Assembly (NCBI GenBank): GCA_002422845.1
Contig: DITM01000010.1
Span: 1 to 42,046 of the forward strand
Direction: 5' to 3'
From: Candidatus Paracaedibacteraceae bacterium UBA6184
GTDB lineage: Bacteria > Pseudomonadota > Alphaproteobacteria > UBA6184
DNA: 42,046 nt
In this document: in pieces, positions 9,565-17,071 of the stretch
How positions within the stretch are numbered: the stretch's first letter is position 1
Layout: the number at the start of each line of letters is the position of its first letter
Notes under the pieces: generated by a model
Seen by the model: the letters and a program-made list of their open reading frames with translations, nothing else
What the model was told of the DNA's origin: nothing
Databases searched by the model: none
Translations under genes and position numbers: made by a program

Positions 9565-10565
9565 CCTTAAAAATTAGGGATATTGAACTTTCAAGTAATG
9601 TGATTTTGGCACCCATGACAGGCGTGACCGACCTGCCCTTTCGTACGTTAGTAAAACGTTTGGGTGTTGGAATGGTCGTGTCTGAAATGATTGCCAGTCA
9701 ATCAATGATTCGTCAAACCCGCCGATCTATGCAAATGTGTGAGGGCAGCCCTGAAGAATATCCTATGGCTGTTCAGCTTGCAGGATGCGATCCTAGTGTG
9801 ATGGCCGAAGCTGCAAAGTTAAATGAAGATCTAGGCGCTCAGATCATCGATATCAACATGGGATGTCCAGTGAAAAAGATCGCTGAAAAAAGCTTTGCCG
9901 GATCTGCATTGATGAAAGACGAAGTTCATGCTGCGCGCATTATCGAAGCCACTGTTAAAGCGGTAAAAATTCCGGTAACATTAAAAATGCGTACAGGTTG
10001 GGATGATACAAATCGCAATGCACCGCGACTCGCAAAAATTGCAGAGGATCTTGGGATTCAGATGATTACTGTTCACGGACGCACACGCATGCAAATGTAT
10101 ACGGGTAGATCCGACTGGGCTTTCATTCAAAGCGTAAAGTCTCAAGTACGCGTACCCGTTATCGGAAATGGTGACATTGTCACCGAAGAAGATGCTAAAA
10201 CTTTGCTGGACGTTGCAGGGGTAGATGGTGTTATGATTGGCAGAGGAACCTATGGACGCCCATGGTTTCCCAACCAAGTGCAGCATTTTTTAAAAACGGG
10301 ACAAAAGCTACAAGACCCAACGCTAACTGAAAAATATGACATTATTATGGGGCATTTAAGCCACATGATGGAACATCATGGCGAACACACAGGTATGATG
10401 TTGGCAAAGAAACACATTGGTTGGTACAGCAAAGGACTGCCTGATTCTGCAAGCTTCCGGTTGTCCGCTATGCAATCAACACAATACAGCGAATTATTAG
10501 ATTTATTAGACGCTTTTTTCTCTAAACAAATAGAATTATCTATGCAGGATTTACAAACACTATGA
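9561..10565 (+). CDS. dusB: tRNA-dihydrouridine synthase (DusB/NifR3 type)
   Basis: 334 residues, normal for the family. An FMN-dependent TIM-barrel enzyme that reduces uridines in the tRNA D-loop. Visible signatures: LAPMTGVTDLPFR near the N terminus, EMIASQSMI, VQLAGCDP, DINMGCPVKKI with the catalytic cysteine, GSALM, VTLKMRTGWDD, ITVHGRTRMQMYTG, VPVIGNGDI and GVMIGRGTYGRPW. It overlaps the upstream GDH gene by 4 bases (ATGA) and the downstream Fis-like gene by 4 bases, so the three are likely translated from one message. dusB/nifR3 is the classical first gene of the alphaproteobacterial ntr cluster and also precedes fis in enterobacteria. Confidence 0.95.
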   Translation: MTLKIRDIELSSNVILAPMTGVTDLPFRTLVKRLGVGMVVSEMIASQSMIRQTRRSMQMCEGSPEEYPMAVQLAGCDPSVMAEAAKLNEDLGAQIIDINMGCPVKKIAEKSFAGSALMKDEVHAARIIEATVKAVKIPVTLKMRTGWDDTNRNAPRLAKIAEDLGIQMITVHGRTRMQMYTGRSDWAFIQSVKSQVRVPVIGNGDIVTEEDAKTLLDVAGVDGVMIGRGTYGRPWFPNQVQHFLKTGQKLQDPTLTEKYDIIMGHLSHMMEHHGEHTGMMLAKKHIGWYSKGLPDSASFRLSAMQSTQYSELLDLLDAFFSKQIELSMQDLQTL

Positions 10566-10825
10566 CATCAAAACCGTCAGAAACATTAAGTTTATCAACC
10601 CTTGTATCTCAACGTTTAGAAACATTCTTTGCCTCACAGCTTAATTCTTTACCTGTCAATTTATATGAAATTGTCATCGAACAAGTAGAACATCCTTTGA
10701 TTGTTCAAACCCTAAAGATCACCCAAGGCAACCAAATCAAAGCTGCTGAAATATTAGGCATTAATCGAAATACGATCCGCAAAAAAATAAAGCTTTTCAA
10801 TATTGATCCCTCCGATTATAAATAG
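10562..10825 (+). CDS. Stand-alone Fis-type DNA-binding protein (NtrC C-terminal-like)
   Basis: 87 residues. The C-terminal half, LYEIVIEQVEHPLI followed by TQGNQIKAAEILGINRNTIRKKIK, matches the Fis-type helix-turn-helix found in E. coli Fis and at the C terminus of NtrC. There is no receiver or AAA+ domain. It is joined to dusB by an ATGA overlap and is followed by ntrY 3 bases later. Alphaproteobacteria usually have ntrB and ntrC at this spot, so the gene probably represents the NtrC DNA-binding domain surviving alone after loss of ntrB and the rest of ntrC (inference). The ORF is intact, with an ordinary ~40-residue N-terminal helical part, so it is probably functional as a dimeric nucleoid or regulatory protein rather than a decaying fragment. 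Confidence 0.8.
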   Translation: MTSKPSETLSLSTLVSQRLETFFASQLNSLPVNLYEIVIEQVEHPLIVQTLKITQGNQIKAAEILGINRNTIRKKIKLFNIDPSDYK

Positions 10826-10828
10826 ATA

Positions 10829-13030
10829 ATGGTCTTTAATTTTTTTAATAATCGAAATTTTCAACGCCTTGAGTTATGGCTTCATCGAGCATCAGTTTCA
10901 ACAAAGTTTTTTTATTTTCTAGTTTTGGCCGCCTTGGTTTCAGGATTTACAACGTATATCACGTTTATCCGTGGTGGCAATTCTGACTTAATGTTAAACC
11001 TGATTATCTTAAACGTTATCGTGTTAATTTTATTGGTTTTACTGATTGCAACGCGATTAATTAAGTTATTTGTAAGTCGACGCCATGGTGCTGCAGGGGC
11101 ACGGTTTCATGCTCGATTAGTCATGGTATTCAGCTTTTTATCCATTACTCCAACGTTAGTTATCTATTTTATGTCGTCTGCGTTATTTGAACGCGGAGTA
11201 CAAGCTTTAGTTGGCCGTTTTACACATGATATTGTTCAAGAATCTGTCGAGTTTTCTAATAATATTCGTGAAAATTTAAAGCTAAACATGGAAACCCTTG
11301 CACAGCACATTTCAAAAGATATTAGTCATACGTATACCGATACATTTGATCTTACCCCAGCAACAAAAACAGTATTAGATACTATTTATACGCAATATGG
11401 ATTAAAGGATCTTTTCATTTTAGATAAAAATAAATCTGTTCTATTTCAAGTTTCTGAAAAATCGTTTAACGACATCAACTCTAATAACGATACGGTATGG
11501 GATAGTTTAAAGACGGGTCTTTTTGTTATTTATTTTTCCACAGACAACACGTCAATTATTGCTGGATACCCCCTAGATTTACAGCAAGGATTATTTCTAT
11601 TTATTTCCCAATCGATTGATTCTTTTCTTCCGAAACACTTTCAAGAAATTGCGGTGTTTAAACAAAAATATAATGACATTGAACAAAATAGATGGCAGAT
11701 ACGTTTTATATTTATGGCCATTTATGGTTTGTTTGCGTTTTTAAGTCTGCTCATAGCCATTGGTGTTGGAATTTTATTGGCGGATCATATTTCTTATCCT
11801 ATTGCTCAATTGGTGGCAGCGGCTGATCGAATTCGCCAAGGACATTTAGAAACCCGAGTAAAAATCAAACCCAATATTATTGAGTTTCTGGGCGTTGCTA
11901 AAGCCTTCAACCTGATGGTTGCCGCATTACAAAAACAAAAAAATCAACTGGAAACAGCTAACACAAATATTGAACGTCGTAATAACTTTATTGAAATCAC
12001 TTTGAAAGGCTTAACTTCAGGTGTCGTTGGGTTAGATGAAACAAATCATATTCAAGTACTGAACGATGCCGCGGCTAATATTTTATGTGTATCAAAAGAC
12101 TTACCTGAATCAAAACTTCATATTGCTGATGTATTGCCTGAATTACAGGATTTACTGTATGAACAATCTACACATCAATTATCCGATGAGGCCTTATCAA
12201 AACAGTCTCAAAAGTTAGTTGTAATAGAACGTGATGGACGACTGTGTTATCTAAGTATTCAAGTTTCTCACACAAAAGCTTCCAGTGATATTCGAAAGGT
12301 TCTAACCATTGATGACATTACTGAATTGCATATGGCTCAGAAAAAAGCAGCCTGGGGCGATGTCGCAAGACGAGTAGCTCATGAGATAAAAAACCCACTG
12401 ACCCCTATTCAATTATCTGCAGAACGTCTGAAACGCAAATTAGTGGACTTACTGCCCCCAGCAGAAAAAGAACTGTTCACAACAAACATTGAAACAATCA
12501 TTCGTCAAGTTGAAGAAATTGAGCGCATCGTCAAAGAGTTTTCTCAATTTTCTAGAATGCCGCAGTTAACTTTACATGAGCACGATGTTGTACATGTCGT
12601 GAAACGATGTGTCGCCCTTCAAAAAACGGCTTATCATACAATCGAGTTTAAAGAAACTTACGCGACTGAACATCTAATCATACTATGTGATGCTCAACTG
12701 TTGGGACAGGCGATCTCAAACATTCTAAAAAATTCTATCGAAGCCTTATTAGACATAAATGATCAACCTAAGTTTAAACCAAAGATTCTTATTCTATTGA
12801 CGGTCAACAACAAAAATGTCACTATTAAAATATCAGATAATGGTAAAGGCTTTCCAACCAATATGATCGACAAGTTTTTAGAACCCTATGTCACGACAAA
12901 ACAAAAAGGAACGGGCTTAGGTCTTGCGATTACAAAAAAAATTATTGATGATCACAACGGAAAAATAGACCTAAAAAGTTTAGATCATCAGGGAGCCGAA
13001 GTTACCATTAATCTTCCATTACATCCATAA
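10829..13030 (+). CDS. ntrY: Sensor histidine kinase NtrY
   Basis: 733 residues, typical for NtrY. Three N-terminal membrane spans (about 25-48, 54-78, 92-112), a periplasmic or sensor stretch, a fourth span near 290-315, then HAMP (ISYPIAQLVAAADRIRQGHLETRV), a PAS-like domain (about 385-480), HisKA with VARRVAHEIKNPLTPIQLSAER (His about 518), and HATPase_c with ILKNSIEA, ISDNGKGFP and TTKQKGTGLGLAI. It senses an unknown signal (nitrogen or redox in relatives) and phosphorylates NtrX, encoded 16 bases downstream. The ntrB-ntrC pair normally found upstream is absent. Confidence 0.94.
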   Translation: MVFNFFNNRNFQRLELWLHRASVSTKFFYFLVLAALVSGFTTYITFIRGGNSDLMLNLIILNVIVLILLVLLIATRLIKLFVSRRHGAAGARFHARLVMVFSFLSITPTLVIYFMSSALFERGVQALVGRFTHDIVQESVEFSNNIRENLKLNMETLAQHISKDISHTYTDTFDLTPATKTVLDTIYTQYGLKDLFILDKNKSVLFQVSEKSFNDINSNNDTVWDSLKTGLFVIYFSTDNTSIIAGYPLDLQQGLFLFISQSIDSFLPKHFQEIAVFKQKYNDIEQNRWQIRFIFMAIYGLFAFLSLLIAIGVGILLADHISYPIAQLVAAADRIRQGHLETRVKIKPNIIEFLGVAKAFNLMVAALQKQKNQLETANTNIERRNNFIEITLKGLTSGVVGLDETNHIQVLNDAAANILCVSKDLPESKLHIADVLPELQDLLYEQSTHQLSDEALSKQSQKLVVIERDGRLCYLSIQVSHTKASSDIRKVLTIDDITELHMAQKKAAWGDVARRVAHEIKNPLTPIQLSAERLKRKLVDLLPPAEKELFTTNIETIIRQVEEIERIVKEFSQFSRMPQLTLHEHDVVHVVKRCVALQKTAYHTIEFKETYATEHLIILCDAQLLGQAISNILKNSIEALLDINDQPKFKPKILILLTVNNKNVTIKISDNGKGFPTNMIDKFLEPYVTTKQKGTGLGLAITKKIIDDHNGKIDLKSLDHQGAEVTINLPLHP

Positions 13031-13046
13031 TTTTACGGGATCTATT

Positions 13047-14447
13047 ATGAAGCAAGATATCTTAATTGTTGATGATGAAGCAGATATTCGACGCCTGGTC
13101 GCTGACATTTTAACTGATGAAGGCTATTCAGTAAATCAAGCGGCAACTGGCGAACAAACTATTGAAATTATTCATTCAACCTGCCCTCCACATTTAATTT
13201 TACTAGATGTATGGCTAAACGATCAAAAATATGATGGATTACAACTATTAGACATTATATTAAAACGTTTCCCAGACATTCCCGTCATTATGATCAGTGG
13301 TCACAGCACCATTGAAACAGCGGTGTCTGCCCTTAATAGGGGTGCCGTAGATTTCTTAGAAAAACCGTTTAAGACAGATCGCTTACTGCTTTCTGTCGAT
13401 CGAAATTTAGAAACGTATCGACTTAAACGTGAGAATGCAGCCTTAAAAGAACGGTTAATAAACCATGATGAAATTTTTGGTGAATCTCAAATTTCACAAC
13501 GCTTGAAATTATTGGTTTCAAAAGTAGCCCCCACCAATAGCCGCGTATTAATTTCAGGTGGCTATGGTGTTGGAAAAGAAGTCGTGGCACGGTCGCTTCA
13601 TAAACAATCCAGACGTGCATCCGGCGAGTTTGTTTCATATAACTGTGCTTTAAAACGCAAGGAAGATATTGAATGCGATTTATTTGGCAGTGAAGATGGT
13701 GAAAGCAGACATCAAGGATTATTAGAACGAGCCAACAAAGGGACGTTGTTTTTAGATGAAATTTCAGCGATGCCCTTGCCTGTTCAAAAACGCTTAGCGA
13801 ATGTCTTACAAGAACAAAAGTTTTCTCCATTAAATTCAACCCGGAAAATTAATTTTGATGCCCGAATTTTATCGGCATCGGCATTTGATTTAAAACGTTT
13901 AATTGAACATGGAAAATTTTTAGAAGACTTATTTATTCGTATCAATTTAGTTTCAATTCGAGTTCCCTTTTTGCGAGAACGTCGCGAAGAAATTATCCCG
14001 ATGTTTGATTTCTTTATGCGTGATGTGTGCCAGATTTATGGAAAAGCTCCAAAAAAATTATCCTCTGAAGCAACGTCCGCGTTGGAAAGCTATCATTGGC
14101 CGGGGAACGTTCGACAACTTAAAAACTTGGTAGAATGGTTAGTCATTATGGAACGTCATAATGCAGTTGAATCGCATTCACACATTAGTTTAAAAGATCT
14201 TCCCCCGGAAATATCAGGGGCATCGCCGATTCAAGTCAATTGGATGAAGGGATTAGATGTGATGTCTTTGCCGTTACGTGAAGCCCGCGAACTATTTGAA
14301 CGTCACTACCTGACATCACAAATTGGTCGTTTTTCGGGAAATATTTCTCAAACTGCTAACTTTGTGGGGATGGAACGTTCGGCATTGCATCGCAAATTAA
14401 AAAGCCTACAACTGAATGATGATTCAAAGAATACTGAAGTACTCTGA
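13047..14447 (+). CDS. ntrX: Response regulator NtrX
   Basis: 466 residues: receiver domain (1-120) with phospho-acceptor Asp54 in ILLDVW, acidic pair DDEAD near residues 9-13, and Lys in EKPF; AAA+ domain (about 140-370) with Walker A-like GGYGVGKE, Walker B GTLFLDEI and WPGNVRQLKNL; C-terminal Fis-type HTH (NISQTANFVGMERSALHRKL). The sigma-54 contact loop GAFTGA is missing: after DLFGSEDG the sequence reads ESRHQGLLERA. This agrees with NtrX of other alphaproteobacteria, which is not a classical sigma-54 activator. The stop overlaps the first base of the trkA start (TGATG), showing tight coupling. Confidence 0.94.
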   Translation: MKQDILIVDDEADIRRLVADILTDEGYSVNQAATGEQTIEIIHSTCPPHLILLDVWLNDQKYDGLQLLDIILKRFPDIPVIMISGHSTIETAVSALNRGAVDFLEKPFKTDRLLLSVDRNLETYRLKRENAALKERLINHDEIFGESQISQRLKLLVSKVAPTNSRVLISGGYGVGKEVVARSLHKQSRRASGEFVSYNCALKRKEDIECDLFGSEDGESRHQGLLERANKGTLFLDEISAMPLPVQKRLANVLQEQKFSPLNSTRKINFDARILSASAFDLKRLIEHGKFLEDLFIRINLVSIRVPFLRERREEIIPMFDFFMRDVCQIYGKAPKKLSSEATSALESYHWPGNVRQLKNLVEWLVIMERHNAVESHSHISLKDLPPEISGASPIQVNWMKGLDVMSLPLREARELFERHYLTSQIGRFSGNISQTANFVGMERSALHRKLKSLQLNDDSKNTEVL

Positions 14448-15823
14448 TGAAAGTTATTGTATGTGGCGCAGGTCAAGTCGGAACAAGTGTTGCTCGCTAT
14501 TTAAGCGAAGAAAACATCTCTGTATCTATTATTGACCCGTCCATCGAAGTTCTGCAAGAGCTTAATAATATTGATATATTAACGGTTCAAGGCTCTGCCA
14601 CTTACATCAAAGTATTAGAAGCTTCAGGTATCGCAGAAGCAGATGCCATTCTTGCCGTTACACGGTCGGGTGAAGTTAACATGTTAATTTGTCAGATCGC
14701 TGCATCGTTATATAATACTCCGTTGAAAATTGCCCGCATTCGAAATCAAGAATACCTAACATCAAAGTGGTTATCCCTGTATAACAGTGACAATATCTCC
14801 GTCGATGTAATTATTTCTCCAGAACGTGAAGTCGCCAGCTATATCGCTGAAAACTTATCGTATACGGGTGGGTTTGATATGTTTTCGCTGTTTGATGGCG
14901 TTGCCCAATCCATTGCAACGTTATGTACGGCAGAGTCTCCTTTAAACGGACAACCTATAAAAGTACTTCAGCTATTACATTCGAATGTCCCCATAAAAAT
15001 AATGGCGATTGGTCGCGATAGGCGAACATTGGTTCCAAATCAAGATACCCTGTTGCAAACAAATGATGTGGTTCATTTTATTGTAAAAAAAAGCCAACTG
15101 CACGATGCGTTAGCGTTATTCGGACATGAACATACGGAATTATCACGTTTATTAATTGTTGGTGGCGGAGCCGTTGGATTTTCGTTAGCAAAACATCTGG
15201 AACATGAAGCCCCAGATTTAATCGTAAAGCTTTTAGAATCAAACAAATCACGGGCTGAAACTATTGCGCCAAAACTTAGAAAAGCCATTGTTTTACACGG
15301 AAAAGGTTTAGATAAAGAGTTATTATTAGAAGCGAATATCCAAGCGACAGATACGGTTGTAAGCGTTACGAATGATGAAAATGTTAATGTGCTTATGTCT
15401 TTGTTTGCTAAAGAATTTCACGTCAAACGTACGTTGGCTTTGGTGAACAGCGATATGTATATTCCATTATCTTCAGCCTTAAAAATCAATGCGTTGATTC
15501 ACCCACACAAAATTACAATTCTAAGTATTTTAAAACATATTCGCAGCCGTCGAGACTTGAAAACGATTCATACCCTTCCCGATCATTCCTGGGAATTAAT
15601 GGAAATTCAGATTCAAGAAAATGTAGAAGCTACAGGTTTAACTGCAGAAGAAGTGTATAAAAAAACCTATGGTCATGTGGTGGCTATTTGGAGAGACGAA
15701 GTCCTATTGTTTGCTGATAAGTCTATTCAATTGCACAAAGGTGATAGTGTTGCCGTACTCATAAAACCTCAACATCGACGAAAACTTGAAAATTTGTTTG
15801 CGTCAAACCATCAGTTTTTCTAA
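14447..15823 (+). CDS. trkA: Trk potassium uptake regulatory subunit TrkA
   Basis: 458 residues, the standard length, with two RCK modules. First Rossmann fold: VIVCGAGQVGTSVARYL and the acidic IIDPS strand; second: LLIVGGGAVGFSLAKHLE from about residue 235; each is followed by a TrkA_C-like domain. It binds NAD(H) on the cytoplasmic face and gates TrkH/TrkG potassium channels. No trkH is in the window. Its place after ntrX is common in alphaproteobacteria. Start ATG overlaps the ntrX stop. Confidence 0.95.
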   Translation: MKVIVCGAGQVGTSVARYLSEENISVSIIDPSIEVLQELNNIDILTVQGSATYIKVLEASGIAEADAILAVTRSGEVNMLICQIAASLYNTPLKIARIRNQEYLTSKWLSLYNSDNISVDVIISPEREVASYIAENLSYTGGFDMFSLFDGVAQSIATLCTAESPLNGQPIKVLQLLHSNVPIKIMAIGRDRRTLVPNQDTLLQTNDVVHFIVKKSQLHDALALFGHEHTELSRLLIVGGGAVGFSLAKHLEHEAPDLIVKLLESNKSRAETIAPKLRKAIVLHGKGLDKELLLEANIQATDTVVSVTNDENVNVLMSLFAKEFHVKRTLALVNSDMYIPLSSALKINALIHPHKITILSILKHIRSRRDLKTIHTLPDHSWELMEIQIQENVEATGLTAEEVYKKTYGHVVAIWRDEVLLFADKSIQLHKGDSVAVLIKPQHRRKLENLFASNHQFF

Positions 15824-15834
15824 AAGAGCCTTAA

Positions 15835-15911
15835 TGGTGCACCCGGCGAGATTCGAACCCACGACCTTTACCTTCGGAGGGTAACGCTCTATCCAGCTGA
15901 GCTACGGGTGC
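15835..15911 (-). tRNA. tRNA-Arg (anticodon CCG)
   Basis: A 77-base cloverleaf on the minus strand: acceptor GCACCCG/CGGGTGC with encoded ACCA, D-arm GCTCAGCTGGATAGAGC, anticodon stem TTACC/GGTAA around CTCCGAA (anticodon CCG), T-arm GTGGG-TTCGAAT-CTCGC (imperfect pairs). It lies 11 bases past the trkA stop, convergent to it. The following 146 bases up to 16057 hold no gene I can support. Confidence 0.94.
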
Positions 15912-16057
15912 AATAGACTGCATCACCATAATCAATCTATCGCCTAAAGTCAACCAGACAACGTACTGTTGCGTATTGACAAAATGCGTTTTAAGGCGTG
16001 AAACTAATGTGTTATATTTATTTCATCCTTAAACACTTTTGAAAGATCCCATCAAAA

Positions 16058-17071
16058 ATGATAGAACTCTTAAAACCCATGTTCACCGACCCTAATTGGG
16101 CACTAGTAATTGTAACAATTGTTTCTGTTTTTGTGCCTATCCTTGTAACAGTTATTATCCCAAACAGAAAAGAGAAAAAAGATCAAAAAGCTAAACTTTT
16201 AGCAGGGCTTGCTGCCCTAGAAAAATCTAGACGCACTTTACTAGATTTTAAATATCAATTCATATTACAACGGGCAAAAAATGCTACTCGACTAGCACAT
16301 TACATCAATAATTTTCCACTTGTTGAAAAATGTATAGAAAAGGCAATTGAGTTAGAAAGACAAGCACAATCGTCTATTTCTCAAAGCCCTCAACTAATCA
16401 TACCGAACGCCAGATTTAATACTAATCTTGCAAAATTAATGAATGAAGACGCCACTCTTAAAGAAACAAACGATACAGTAGATTTCTCGATCATTAAGTA
16501 TGGTATGGATAAAATAGATGGTTTAAAGGAAGTACAAATTCAACACTTATACCGGTTAATATTCGACAATCCAGCATTATTTGATTCAACTCTAAACGCT
16601 GAGTATTCTGAGAAAGCAATATTAACAAAAGATCTTTCTGAAAAACTGTATTTTGTTGCAAATTATAATCCAGGAATATTAATAGGATTTGAACAGGTCA
16701 CTGAAAACCTACGTCAGTTAAACTTTATGATTATTCACTGGAGCAAAATCATAAAACGACATCAAGCTATAAAAGAACCTAACGTTCAAGAAATGGCCAC
16801 ACATGTTAGATATTCTTTGAATTTTTCTTGTCGGCTCTATGACATCGGAGTTGAAGGCACTCTCATGTCTATCGAGATTTCTATGAATCATCTAACAGAG
16901 TATGCTCGAACACAGTACAAAGATCATAAAAGCTTTGAGATATTCGGCAAATCATTTGATTTGGCAGAACAGTTAATGCCGAAACTAGATGAAGCATCCA
17001 AAGGAATAAAAGAAAACCTAGATTCAATGAAACTATCCAATCAAAACGCATTGCACCATGAACCCAAATGA
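16058..17071 (+). CDS. Membrane-anchored protein of unknown function
   Basis: 337 residues, not recognised. Residues 13-35 (WALVIVTIVSVFVPILVTVII) form one transmembrane anchor followed by a strongly basic stretch (NRKEKKDQKAK), predicting an N-out, cytoplasmic C-terminal orientation. The remainder looks mostly helical (VEKCIEKAIELERQAQ, LSEKLYFVAN, FGKSFDLAEQLMPKLDEASKGIKENL) with no catalytic motif I recognise. The last 14 bases overlap the addB start, so the two are probably cotranscribed. Presumably lineage-specific. Confidence 0.6.
   Translation: MIELLKPMFTDPNWALVIVTIVSVFVPILVTVIIPNRKEKKDQKAKLLAGLAALEKSRRTLLDFKYQFILQRAKNATRLAHYINNFPLVEKCIEKAIELERQAQSSISQSPQLIIPNARFNTNLAKLMNEDATLKETNDTVDFSIIKYGMDKIDGLKEVQIQHLYRLIFDNPALFDSTLNAEYSEKAILTKDLSEKLYFVANYNPGILIGFEQVTENLRQLNFMIIHWSKIIKRHQAIKEPNVQEMATHVRYSLNFSCRLYDIGVEGTLMSIEISMNHLTEYARTQYKDHKSFEIFGKSFDLAEQLMPKLDEASKGIKENLDSMKLSNQNALHHEPK

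Noticed and set aside
13423..13839. Minus-strand ORF of 138 codons
   Set aside because: Lies wholly inside ntrX on the other strand, with no family resemblance.
15976..16017. TTGACA and TTATAT as a promoter for the gene at 16058
   Set aside because: The spacing is 30 bases, too long for a sigma-70 promoter, and no -10 is seen at 16-18 bases.
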